Shown: positions 55,543-63,966 of the stretch, piece after piece
Layout of the letters: each line of letters begins with the position of its first letter
How positions within the stretch are numbered: the first letter of the stretch is position 1
NCBI GenBank assembly: GCA_028283605.1
Contig: JAPWKH010000014.1
Location: forward strand, 124,001 to 188,000
Reading direction: 5' to 3'
Length of the DNA: 64,000 bases
Origin: Arachidicoccus sp.
Lineage (GTDB): Bacteria; Bacteroidota; Bacteroidia; Chitinophagales; Chitinophagaceae
Translations under genes and position numbers: made by a program
The notes under the pieces: generated by a model
What the model was told of the DNA's origin: nothing
Database searches by the model: none
What the model saw: the letters and a program-made list of their open reading frames with translations, nothing else

Positions 55543-56361
55543 TCAATTTAACTTTAACTGGGCTTTCATGCTGCTAATAAACGCAGTATCATCAAGCTGC
55601 TTGCGGTTCTCCAGGATTGCCTTTGCGTCTTCCCCGGCAGCATACCGTAGCTGGTTTTTGCCATCGGTGGCAGCTTCGTATATTACTTCTGCAACGAGGC
55701 TGGCAGGGGAAGCGTTTTGGGTCATTTCCGGTATAAGGGCAAAGATGGCTGCTACTGTACCTTGATATGCTGTAAGCGATTCGTCATTATGAAAATCGAA
55801 AGAGCGCCCGGCAAAATCGGTAGCAATAGCGCCCGGCTCTACGATTTTTACTTTCCCGCCGAATTGTTCTACCTCATAACTCAGTGCTTCTGAAATACCT
55901 TCAACTGCAAACTTTGTCCCGTGGTACAGCGAACCCAAAGGGAAAGTTACCTTGCCGCCAATGGAGGAAATATTGATGATAATACCATCACTATTCTGAC
56001 GAAAATGCGGAAGGATTGCTTGAGTAACGTCTAATAGACCAATAACGTTGGTGTTGAACTGACGGATAATCTTTTCGCGAGGAAAAGATTCCAGGGGGCC
56101 ATAAGCTCCATAACCGGCATTGTTGACCAGTACATTAATTTTACCGAACTTTTGCAGTCCTTCAGCAACTGCGTTTTGGACAGTACTTAAATCCAGTACA
56201 TCAAGTTTAGTTACCAAAACGTCCTTAAGTTGTGTAAGTTCTGTTTCATCTTGCGGGTTACGCATCGTAGCAATTACGTTCCAGCCTTTTTGCTGAAACA
56301 GTTTTGCGGTTTCCCTGCCAATGCCGCTGCTCGCCCCTGTAATGAGAATTGTCTTTTTCAT
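55543..56361 (-). CDS. Short-chain dehydrogenase/reductase
   Basis: 272 residues, classical SDR. Nucleotide-binding TGASSGIGRE (about 7-16), NNAGYGAYG (about 82-90), catalytic Ser and YHGTK (Tyr and Lys, about 152-156), and PGAIATDFAGRSF. The substrate is unknown. It forms a pair with the AraC regulator. Its 5' side is taken up directly by a receptor-gene remnant on the other strand. Confidence 0.93.
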   Translation of the reverse strand: MKKTILITGASSGIGRETAKLFQQKGWNVIATMRNPQDETELTQLKDVLVTKLDVLDLSTVQNAVAEGLQKFGKINVLVNNAGYGAYGPLESFPREKIIRQFNTNVIGLLDVTQAILPHFRQNSDGIIINISSIGGKVTFPLGSLYHGTKFAVEGISEALSYEVEQFGGKVKIVEPGAIATDFAGRSFDFHNDESLTAYQGTVAAIFALIPEMTQNASPASLVAEVIYEAATDGKNQLRYAAGEDAKAILENRKQLDDTAFISSMKAQLKLN

Positions 56362-56374
56362 TTTTTATTGTTTA

Positions 56375-56536
56375 AATAATACAGGGCAAAGGTCTGTACT
56401 GTATAGAGGCGGGAATAATACAAAAGACGGCTTGTTGTATACAAATTCTCTTTCGTTTACCAACCGCGACTTTAAGGACATTTATGCACCGCTGAATGGT
56501 ATGGTAGTTAACGGGGGAATCAAATTTAAGCTATGA
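56375..56536 (+). pseudogene. C-terminal remnant of a TonB-dependent receptor-like barrel
   Basis: A 53-codon open stretch without a start reads NNTGQRSVLYRGGNNTKDG and ends FKDIYAPLNGMVVNGGIKFKL-stop. The DIYAPLNGM..NGGIKFKL ending is the kind of final strand seen in TonB-dependent receptors. The stop overlaps the first codon of the Rhs gene (ATGA). It is a fragment left beside the Rhs array. Confidence 0.45.
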
Positions 56537-58554
56537 TAACGGGTCATGCCTCACCGAAAAATGCGGCAAAGCAACTCAATGGCAGCATTGCCGGCATGGT
56601 GTGGAAAAACAATGCAGATGGCGCCGTGCGCAAATACGATTTTACCTATGATGCCGTCAACAACCTTACGGGAGCAGACTTTAACCAGTACACCGGCAGC
56701 AGTTTCAACAAATCCGCAGACTATAATTTTAGCGTGAGCAATCTTACCTATGATGCCAACGGCAACTTGCTGACCATGAACCAGACCGGGAAAAAAGCTG
56801 ACGGCACTACGGGCACGATAGACCAGCTGAGCTATAGCTACCCGACCTTTAGCGGCTTCAGCGGTAATAAGCTGTCTAAAGTTACCGATGGAATTCCGCA
56901 AGACGGAGGAGGCTCGGGCGATTTTCAGGATGGTACCAACGGCGACGATGATTACAGCTATGACGATAACGGAAACCTGATAACGGATAAAAACAAAAAT
57001 ATTCAAAATGTCAATTATAATTTTTTAAATCTCCCTCAAAAAATTACGACGGCAAATGCTACAATCGATTATCTTTATGATGCCGGTGGAGCTGAGTTAC
57101 AGAAGAAAGTAACTACCGCCACTACGGTTACCACCACCACTTATATAGGAGCGGCGGTGTACCAGCAAAGCTCTTTGAATGGTGCGTCTGTTGTGGACAC
57201 ACTGCAGTTCTTTGGTATGGAAGAAGGCAGGGTGCGCCCTGCTTACAACGCACAACTTAATACTACCTACTGGGCTTATGATTACTTCCTCTCCGACCAT
57301 TTGGGCAACACCCGCATGATAATTACTGACGATTACAATGCGCCGGGCCCGATACTCGAAGCCGATAATTATTACCCATTTGGGTTGAAGATGGCGGCAA
57401 TCAGCTACAGCTATGGCACGCATGTAAAGAACCCTTACCAATACGGCAGCGGCAGCGAGTTCAACGATGTAACGGGTTGGAATGAGTTTGCCCTGCGCGA
57501 CTACGACCCGCAGACGGGCAGGTTTGTACAGCAAGATCCTTTTGACCAGTTTGCCAGCCCATATTTGGGCATGGGCAACGACCCGATAAACAACGCTGAC
57601 CCAAGCGGGGGATTTTCTGTGCCGGGTGCGTTGATAGGCTCAGGAACCGGCTTTGTATTGGGCATGGCTTATGGATTTTTCCATAACAATGATGGTGGCT
57701 CCATGCTCAAAGATGGGTTGATAGGTGCAGCTATCGGTGCGGCGGCAGGTGGTTTTAGCGGTGATTTGTTTGGTGGTGCAGGCGGCGCAGGCAATGCAAG
57801 TATAAGTAATGTATTGAATGCAGTAAACAGTAAGGCCGCCAACATAGCTTCTATTGCTGTACATGCTGCAAGCGGTGCGGCGCAAATGACCGGTAATTTT
57901 GGAGTGGACAATGCTTATCGGGAACAATCTTTCGATGGGTTTAATGCAGAAGTCATTAGTCATGGTGGGGGTGGTTCTGAAGCTCCTGACCAGTTTTCAA
58001 ATAATGAAAATAATGGACCTGGACCAAGAATTCCGTTTCTAGGCCCAATAATTATTAAACCCGGATCCCCTATATGGAATTTCTTAACCCGAATAAGTCC
58101 ATTTACACCTTTCGAAGAATTGCTTCTTGGTCGAGATGTAGGAGAGAATTTTGGACAAAAGATTTCAAGGAAAAATATATTAAATCACCTCGCATCTAAT
58201 CCTCTTGCTCTCATTACACCTTCAGAGTTTAGTGAAGAAAGTGTTCTTTACCGTGGCGGAGAATCTTTGGAAATGTCTGCGACTGATATCAATGCATCTG
58301 TTAATAAAAAAACAGGCTTAATGAAAGAGAGAGGCATTTCATTAAATAGCGATCCATTTAATACTTTTGTTCAATCCAAAGGAGGGGCATATCGTGTAGA
58401 TTTAAGTACTGTTCCTAAAGAATTGAAAATAATACGAACGTCTGGAAGTCACTTTGAAATTGTTCCTCGGGAAGCCGGAAAAATGAATTTAGAAACGTAT
58501 CAAAATTTATTGAAGCAGGTACAATTATTTAAATACAATAATGTAAAATGGTAA
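56533..58554 (+). CDS. Rhs-family polymorphic toxin, N-terminally truncated, toxin tip 1
   Basis: 673 residues. The frame starts at ATG 56533 in the middle of a normal Rhs protein (FTYDAVNNLTGADFN, LTYDANGNLLTMNQ, DYSYDDNGNLITDKNK: YD repeats), so the N-terminal export part is missing. The Rhs core lies at about 240-365 (FLSDHLGNTRMIITDD, NEFALRDYDPQTGRFVQQDPFDQFAS, NDPINNADPSG). A glycine-rich linker follows (about 366-470, ending NAYREQS). The C-terminal about 110 residues are the variable toxin: VLYRGGESLEMSAT, RGISLNSDPFNTF, GGAYRVDLS and SHFEIVPREAG. The order Arg, Ser, Glu hints at an ADP-ribosyltransferase-like domain, unproven. A likely immunity gene follows after 6 bases. Confidence 0.85.
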   Translation: MITGHASPKNAAKQLNGSIAGMVWKNNADGAVRKYDFTYDAVNNLTGADFNQYTGSSFNKSADYNFSVSNLTYDANGNLLTMNQTGKKADGTTGTIDQLSYSYPTFSGFSGNKLSKVTDGIPQDGGGSGDFQDGTNGDDDYSYDDNGNLITDKNKNIQNVNYNFLNLPQKITTANATIDYLYDAGGAELQKKVTTATTVTTTTYIGAAVYQQSSLNGASVVDTLQFFGMEEGRVRPAYNAQLNTTYWAYDYFLSDHLGNTRMIITDDYNAPGPILEADNYYPFGLKMAAISYSYGTHVKNPYQYGSGSEFNDVTGWNEFALRDYDPQTGRFVQQDPFDQFASPYLGMGNDPINNADPSGGFSVPGALIGSGTGFVLGMAYGFFHNNDGGSMLKDGLIGAAIGAAAGGFSGDLFGGAGGAGNASISNVLNAVNSKAANIASIAVHAASGAAQMTGNFGVDNAYREQSFDGFNAEVISHGGGGSEAPDQFSNNENNGPGPRIPFLGPIIIKPGSPIWNFLTRISPFTPFEELLLGRDVGENFGQKISRKNILNHLASNPLALITPSEFSEESVLYRGGESLEMSATDINASVNKKTGLMKERGISLNSDPFNTFVQSKGGAYRVDLSTVPKELKIIRTSGSHFEIVPREAGKMNLETYQNLLKQVQLFKYNNVKW

Positions 58555-58560
58555 TGAATT

Positions 58561-58908
58561 ATGCTATATAAAATTATTTTTACTAAAGGGCACTTAGATG
58601 ATTTAGAATCGTTGGAAAAAGGAGTTACAGGAGATATCCTCATATCAAACGAAGAAGATGTTTACTTTAATCCACAATATATTACTATTGAAAGGGTGAA
58701 TTATGAATTTGGAATTGATAAGGAATGTTATTTGGAAGAAAACCTTGTTTTGATGCATCAAATAACTCAAGAAACAATTTTAAAATCAATTCCGCACTTG
58801 CATAAATGGATGTTTTTTGAATATTGGCGTCCTATTAGTGATGAAATTTTACGAAAGTATTTTTATCCGAAAGAAGATTGGTTTATTTTTAAAATGGAGA
58901 TTGAATAA
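58561..58908 (+). CDS. Candidate immunity protein for Rhs toxin tip 1
   Basis: 115 residues, no signal peptide and no membrane segment, so cytoplasmic. Acidic, with HKWMFFEYWRPISDEILRKYFYPKEDW near the C-terminus. No family recognised. Its position, 6 bases after the toxin stop, and the lower GC content than the Rhs core are the usual marks of an immunity gene. Confidence 0.6.
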   Translation: MLYKIIFTKGHLDDLESLEKGVTGDILISNEEDVYFNPQYITIERVNYEFGIDKECYLEENLVLMHQITQETILKSIPHLHKWMFFEYWRPISDEILRKYFYPKEDWFIFKMEIE

Positions 58909-58975
58909 TCTATCTACACAAGAAGCACGATACAATATAAAACTTGCGATTTTATTTTTGAGCAGAGCCGTTGTT

Positions 58976-59065
58976 GCCGCCTTGGTTTCTGTCCGTACGA
59001 ACCAATAAAGTACTTTCACATAATAAAAATCTAATCTTTACCAATACGGGAGCGGCAGCGAGTTT
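58976..59065 (+). repeat. Rhs-orphan boundary repeat, copy 1
   Basis: GCCGCCTTGG, ACGAACCAATAAAG and CTTTCACATAATAAAAAT followed by CAATACGGGAGCGGCAGCGAG. The same sequence recurs at 61166-61255 at the same internal spacing. It marks where the non-coding scar joins the start of a displaced Rhs core. Confidence 0.7.
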
Positions 59066-59119
59066 AACGATGTAACGGGATGGAACGAGTTTGCCCTGCG
59101 CGACTATGACCCGCAGATA

Positions 59120-60211
59120 GTGCGTTTTGTACAAGCTGATCCTTATAACCAGTTTGCAAGCCCATATTTAGGCATGGGCAACGATCCGGTAAACAATGCT
59201 GACCCAAGCGGGGGATTTTCTGTGCCGGGTGCGTTGATAGGTACGGGAACGGGTTTTGTGCTCGGTATGGCGTATGGTTTTTTCCATAATGACGATGGCG
59301 GCGCCATGCTAAAAGACGGGTTGATTGGTGCAGCTATCGGTGCGACGGCAGGCGGTTTTAGCGGTGATTTGTTTGGTGGTGCAGGCGGCGCAGGCAATGC
59401 AAGTATAAGTAATGTATTGAATGCAGTAAACAGTAAGGCCGCCAACATAGCTTCTATAGCTGTACATGCTGCAAACGGTGCGGCGCAAATGACCGGTAAT
59501 TTTGGAGTGGACAATGCTTATCGGGAACAATCTTCTTCCAATTCTATTTTTCAAAATGCGAGCTACAATTATAGTGATTTTTCTGAATCTTTAATTAATA
59601 GTATTCCTACTGCTTTAGAAGCAGCGAAAATGTCTAAGGCTGTGTACGGAGATAAAGTTAATTTAGGTAATTGGCAAAGAGTAGGTCAGCCAAATATAGG
59701 GTCACAAGGATTTTTGGGGCAACTCTATGAAAAGATTATTAATGGTAATGTTCTTGGCTATACTTATGCCTTTGCCGGAACACAAGATTTGAAGGCAGAT
59801 GGCGTACAGGATTTACTTCAGCTTATTGGATTATCTGCCCAATATAATCAAGCGTATAACAAGGGAATTAAACTCTCTAATTTTTTTAAGAATCTTTCTT
59901 TAACCTTCACAGGTCATTCATTAGGCGGTGGTCTTGCAGCGTTGGCTGCGTTGGTAACTGGAAGACCTGCGATTACCTTTAATGCAGCAAGTTTAAGTAA
60001 TGCAACTTTAGAGAAATATGGCGTCTCTGATGTATCTCAAAACAATATAGCAGCTTATTCAACCCCATTGGATCCTTTGACAATAGAACAGAATTGGAAT
60101 CCGATGCTGAACAGCGCTCAGGGAACACACTATACAATACCTATTTATGATATTACCTATAAAATATGGGAAAACCACATGATCAATACAGTTATTGAAG
60201 GATTGAAATAA
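59120..60211 (+). CDS. Orphan Rhs C-terminal module with class 3 lipase-like toxin
   Basis: 363 residues from GTG 59120; the frame is open from 59027 and includes more Rhs core (YGSGSEFNDVTGWNEFALRDYDPQ), so there is no natural start: it is a displaced cassette. Residues 1-138 repeat the end of the Rhs core and linker of the first protein up to NAYREQSS. The tip is an alpha/beta hydrolase of the lipase class 3 type: YTYAFAGTQDLKADGVQD, nucleophile elbow GHSLGGG (Ser267), TPLDPLTIEQ (Asp318) and ENHMI (His353). A membrane phospholipid-attacking toxin is likely. The next gene is an ankyrin lipoprotein that probably gives immunity. Confidence 0.82.
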   Translation: MRFVQADPYNQFASPYLGMGNDPVNNADPSGGFSVPGALIGTGTGFVLGMAYGFFHNDDGGAMLKDGLIGAAIGATAGGFSGDLFGGAGGAGNASISNVLNAVNSKAANIASIAVHAANGAAQMTGNFGVDNAYREQSSSNSIFQNASYNYSDFSESLINSIPTALEAAKMSKAVYGDKVNLGNWQRVGQPNIGSQGFLGQLYEKIINGNVLGYTYAFAGTQDLKADGVQDLLQLIGLSAQYNQAYNKGIKLSNFFKNLSLTFTGHSLGGGLAALAALVTGRPAITFNAASLSNATLEKYGVSDVSQNNIAAYSTPLDPLTIEQNWNPMLNSAQGTHYTIPIYDITYKIWENHMINTVIEGLK

Positions 60212-60237
60212 TAATGATATACTTAAAAAATAGTAAA

Positions 60238-61047
60238 ATGAAAATTTATATTATTGCAGTCTTATTGGGAATAATATTGTCTGCCTGTTCTCAAAGTGAA
60301 AGCCTTGGACCAGGTTATGAATTCAGTTTATTTAAAAACACACCTAATGCAGCATTAGCCAAAGCCGCAGAGGATGAGGACACAAATGATATTAACCGAA
60401 TATTAAAGGGAAAAGGTGTAAATATTAATTATCAGGAACCTCAATATGGGAATACGGTATTATCGCTTGCCGTGAGCAATGGGAAAGTAAAGTCCGTAAA
60501 GGCGTTGCTTGATCATGGAGCGAATTTCAATATACTGGATTCTAATCATTTTGCAGCTATTCACGAAGCAACTAATATGATTGATTTAAGAAGAAATGTA
60601 TCACAAATTCTTAGTTTGTTATTACAGTATGGTGCAAACGCCAATATGCCTTCCGATACGGCTAATGGTTATGATATATTAAAATTTTATCTTCCTTTAA
60701 TGGGTGCTGTAACTAATCTTGAGTGCACAAGATTATTATTGTCATACAAAGCAAATTTTTATTACAAAATTGACGAAGATTATCCTGTATGGACTAACCT
60801 CTTGATATATGATGCGCCATTTGATGAAAATATATTTGTCGCTAAATATTTATTAATTGATAAGCAAATGAAAATGCCCGATACAATATTTTATACCATG
60901 CCGGACCATAAGCCAGTACGGGCATTAGATTTATTGAAGAAGTTTAAGGTTTATGATGATCCCGAAAAAATAAAGGCTAAGCAAGAAATCTTAGATTATC
61001 TGAATAAAATAGGATTTCCCGAACACGGCGCATATACAGAAAAATAA
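60238..61047 (+). CDS. Ankyrin-repeat lipoprotein, candidate immunity to the lipase toxin
   Basis: 269 residues from ATG 60238 (an ATG 24 bases upstream is the alternative). Signal peptide with lipobox (IILSAC). Ankyrin repeats at about 40-200: LSLAVSNGKVKSVKALLDHGANFNILD, AAIHEAT, QILSLLLQYGANANMPSD, ECTRLLLSYKANF. Periplasmic or membrane anchoring fits defence against a toxin that works on membranes from the periplasm. Ankyrin proteins are known as one class of immunity proteins in polymorphic toxin systems. It starts 27 bases after the toxin stop. Confidence 0.8.
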   Translation: MKIYIIAVLLGIILSACSQSESLGPGYEFSLFKNTPNAALAKAAEDEDTNDINRILKGKGVNINYQEPQYGNTVLSLAVSNGKVKSVKALLDHGANFNILDSNHFAAIHEATNMIDLRRNVSQILSLLLQYGANANMPSDTANGYDILKFYLPLMGAVTNLECTRLLLSYKANFYYKIDEDYPVWTNLLIYDAPFDENIFVAKYLLIDKQMKMPDTIFYTMPDHKPVRALDLLKKFKVYDDPEKIKAKQEILDYLNKIGFPEHGAYTEK

Positions 61048-61165
61048 GTTGCATCGACTGAAACAACGGGGCAATGAACCGGATAAGTTGATAACCGCTG
61101 GAATGCTTAATAGACATGGATTGTATGACTAGAAAAGTAGAAACGGGTAATATATGCGTAAGTTC

Positions 61166-61255
61166 GCCGCCTTGGATCGTGTCTGCACGAACCAATAAAG
61201 TTCTTTCACATAATAAAAATTTAATCCTTACCAGTACGGCAGCGGCAGCGAGTTT
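61166..61255 (+). repeat. Rhs-orphan boundary repeat, copy 2
   Basis: Matches 58976-59065: GCCGCCTTGG, ACGAACCAATAAAG, TTCTTTCACATAATAAAAAT, CAGTACGGCAGCGGCAGCGAG. A third, diverged form lies at 61460-61525 (GAAGTTCTTTCACATATTAG then CTCCAGCGAG). Confidence 0.7.
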
Positions 61256-61455
61256 AATGATATTACGGGTTGGAACGAATTTGCTTTACGCGACTACGAC
61301 CTGCAAATCGGGCGTTTTATACAGAGCGACCCATTTGACCAGTTTGCAAGCCCATACACAGGCAATGGCAACGACCCGATAAATAACGCTGACCCAAGCG
61401 GGGGATTTTCTGTGCCGGGTGCGTTGATAGGCTCAGGAACCGGCTTTGTATTCCC
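61229..61455 (+). pseudogene. Rhs core remnant without toxin tip
   Basis: The frame from 61229 reads YQYGSGSEFNDITGWNEFAL, then DYDLQIGRFIQSDPFDQFAS, NADPSGGFSVPGALIGSGTG and FVF. It ends where the next boundary repeat begins. The toxin and immunity parts of this module are gone. Confidence 0.75.
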
Positions 61456-61459
61456 TATC

Positions 61460-61626
61460 GGTTGGTGTCCGCCACCGACCGAAACCGAAGTTCTTTCACA
61501 TATTAGGGAAGCTCCAGCGAGTTCAACGAGGATTTGAACATTAACTGGAATGAGTTTGCCCTGCGCGACTACGACCCGCAGATAGGGCGTTTTGTACAAG
61601 CCGATCCTTTTGACCAGCTTGCCAGC
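61460..61626 (+). pseudogene. Fourth Rhs core fragment
   Basis: A diverged boundary repeat, then WNEFALRDYDPQIGRFVQAD and PFDQLAS. The Rhs similarity stops there and the sequence joins a GH20-like tail. The inverted repeat TCGGTTGGTG/CACCGACCGA (61458-61482) lies at its upstream edge. Confidence 0.65.
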
Positions 61627-61631
61627 TGTAC

Positions 61632-62087
61632 TAACCAAAAAAGAATACGACATATTATGCTTACGCAAAATATTGGAGTAACACAGATGCTACAGCACAG
61701 ATGTGGCTTGGCTTTTACGATTTTTCACGCTCCAATCCGCTTTACATCGCCGAAAGAAAATATCTGGAATAATCTGCATAGCGAAATATGGCTGAACAAA
61801 AAATCATTCCACCGCCGCAATGGCAACGGGCAGGGCAACAAGGCGATTCGGAAATTCCCTATACAGATGAAAATTATTATTTCAGGAAGCCGATGACGGT
61901 ACATTTGCAAAAAGGATGGAATACGATTCTAGTAAAACTTCCTGTAGGAAAATTCGATTCGGGGATTTGGTATTCGCCTGTGAAATGGATGTTCACAGCG
62001 GCGTTTGTAAAGAATGAAAATTATTTCAATTTGGAACAGGATGAGCAATATATACCTCATTTGTCCGTTACATGCATCCTCAGTTAG
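61632..62087 (+). pseudogene. C-terminal remnant of a GH20 beta-hexosaminidase-like protein
   Basis: Joined across two frame changes, the region reads TYYAYAKYWSNTDATAQMWL and GFYDFSRSNP, then WNNLHSEIWLNKK, then IIPPPQWQRAGQQGDSEIPY, FRKPMTVHLQKGWNTILVKL and VKWMFTAAFV. This order matches the C-terminal accessory region of Bacteroidota GH20 hexosaminidases as I recall it. Frame changes lie near 61748-61755 (A-rich) and in the A6 run near 61798-61803. No catalytic domain is present, so it is a fragment flanking the Rhs array. Confidence 0.6.
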
Positions 62088-62436
62088 AGCATTTTTCTTA
62101 TTATTACCCTGCGTTGAGCAATAGGATCGCAAACATTTGCAAATGATTAAAATTAATTCTCGTAATAGTTTTAGTTTATTTATTTTCGAATATATATGCA
62201 TGTCATGCTCTTTTTGAATTTTTAAACTTTTCTTCAGCCAAATTCACAGCATAATTCAGCTGTTTATTTAGATTTTCAGAAAGACTCTGTTGGCATAATT
62301 TATAAGTGTATAGTTGAGAGGGAATTATGAAAATATGCTGAATTGCGTGCCTACGGGACTAAGGCTTATCGAACTCGGAATATTTTACAATTCAGGAAAT
62401 AAAAGGTTGTTTGTGCCAAATATCAACCTGCATACA
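62088..62436. other. Intergenic region without a recognised gene
   Basis: About 350 bases. The minus strand has a 52-codon open stretch without a good start (ending at about 62208, including LCQQSLSENLNKQLNYAVNL), which could be another gene remnant, but I do not recognise it. No terminator or repeat stands out. Confidence 0.5.
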
Positions 62437-63966
62437 TCATTTATAAATATTCATGCTTTCATCATAGACAGGGCTTTGTATGCCTAAGAAATGTGAAACG
62501 CTGTGAAACACATTATACTGGGTCAGATCTTTATACGGCTTCAGCTGTTTTGTGCTGTCGGATACCCAGACTATAAACGGAATCTCATATTGTACTTTGG
62601 GTGCAATGCTTTTGGGAACGCCGTGCATGTATAAATTATCTTCTCCCAACGACTCTCCATGATCCGATACAAATATCATTGTACTGTTATATCCTTTCAG
62701 CTGTTTCAAATCTTCAATTATGTTGTGCAGAATATAATCCGTATAAACAATCGTATTGTCATAGGCATTGTATAGTTCTTCTTTAGAACATTCACCTAAT
62801 TCAACACTATTGCAAACGGGTTTAAATGTTTCAAATTGAGGTGGATATTTTTTACTATAGGTAGGTCCGTGGCTTGTGCTTGTATGTAATATAATAAATA
62901 TTTTATTCTTCTTACTGGCTAATATTTCCTCCTTTAATCCGGTCAAAAGAACTTCATCGTAATGGCAATCAGCGCTCTTGCATTCGGATTCTAATTTTTG
63001 TTTGGTTTCATAATGGTCTTTGATGTGAACCGGAGGCTCTCCCCAATTGTCCGTTCTCCAGTAAACATCTACGCCTGTCCTATATAAATAATTAGGTAAT
63101 ATTTCGTATAACTTACTTGACTTCTTGTATTCTAAAATACTTTTTACGCCCGCTGTTGTATAGGTCGCGCTGGATGTTGCATCAAACCAGAACAAATTTT
63201 TAGTTTTGGAAAGAAACGGATTAGTATTCTTTTTATATCCGTATAAAGAAAAATTTGCCCTTCTTGCGGATTCTCCTATTACCAATACAACAACAGCTTT
63301 TGTGCTGTCTTTTATTGTGGCGTTGGGTAATAAGATTTCTTTTTCATTTTGCTGGTGTTTATGAATATAAAACAGAGAAAGATTTACCGAATATGACCAG
63401 GGCATTGCCAGCCCGCCCAATTGCTTTGAGTTTTTATCGATCCATGTCCAGTTCTTAGCGTTGGCAAACCCTACGATTATTATAAGCAGCAACGTGAATG
63501 AAGATGTTACAAAAAACCTCTTTGGTCTTGGATAGAGAATTTTGGTTCTGACGATATAGATAGCGGGAAGCATGCCAAGAAAAATCACATAAAGTATTAA
63601 TTGTGCCGAGAAAAAGCTGCTTGCTTCTGAATATCTAGTGTCAAGAACGTTGCCGATCATACTTTCATCTACGATGATGCTATAAGTATGAATGAAGTAC
63701 ACCGCAGCTGCGTTTAAAACAAAAGTCAAAGCCAATAGCCATTTGCCCGCCTTTCGCGTCAGGAAGAGAACCACATAAAAAGCAAAAGCATTTGCTACCG
63801 GCATCAAAATGATTAAGCTGGCGATGATGATAATTCCGTTCCAACTCTGATAATCAACATTTTTAAAAACAAAGGCAAAAAAAGGATAATGATATAAAAA
63901 GAAATTGAGCACGCTCATTATCGCTGCAAAGCGGCCTAAACTTATATTATTTTTTATCTTGAACAC
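62437..63966 (-). CDS. EptA-like phosphoethanolamine transferase
   Basis: 509 residues: five N-terminal transmembrane helices (to about residue 175) and a periplasmic alkaline phosphatase-like/sulfatase domain. Seen: VVVLVIGESARRANFSLYGY (metal-binding Glu), a Thr-rich SSATYTTAGVKSIL at the usual nucleophile-threonine position, WRTDNWGEPP, ILHTSTSHGPTY and FVSDHGESLGE with metal-binding Asp and His. This is the EptA/MCR-type plan for adding phosphoethanolamine to lipid A or other envelope glycans. Intrinsic chromosomal member; no resistance claim can be made from sequence. ATG 63966 is 34 bases from the window end. Confidence 0.9.
   Translation of the reverse strand: MFKIKNNISLGRFAAIMSVLNFFLYHYPFFAFVFKNVDYQSWNGIIIIASLIILMPVANAFAFYVVLFLTRKAGKWLLALTFVLNAAAVYFIHTYSIIVDESMIGNVLDTRYSEASSFFSAQLILYVIFLGMLPAIYIVRTKILYPRPKRFFVTSSFTLLLIIIVGFANAKNWTWIDKNSKQLGGLAMPWSYSVNLSLFYIHKHQQNEKEILLPNATIKDSTKAVVVLVIGESARRANFSLYGYKKNTNPFLSKTKNLFWFDATSSATYTTAGVKSILEYKKSSKLYEILPNYLYRTGVDVYWRTDNWGEPPVHIKDHYETKQKLESECKSADCHYDEVLLTGLKEEILASKKNKIFIILHTSTSHGPTYSKKYPPQFETFKPVCNSVELGECSKEELYNAYDNTIVYTDYILHNIIEDLKQLKGYNSTMIFVSDHGESLGEDNLYMHGVPKSIAPKVQYEIPFIVWVSDSTKQLKPYKDLTQYNVFHSVSHFLGIQSPVYDESMNIYK

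Noticed and set aside
56551-57006. Minus-strand ORFs opposite the Rhs gene (also 57097-57534 and 59143-59514)
   Set aside because: Mirror frames of the GC-richer Rhs repeats; they repeat wherever the core repeats and have no start context or motifs.
57720-59545. CRISPR-like repetition in the Rhs region
   Set aside because: The repeats are long, coding and only two to four in number, with no short regular spacers; they are Rhs core copies.
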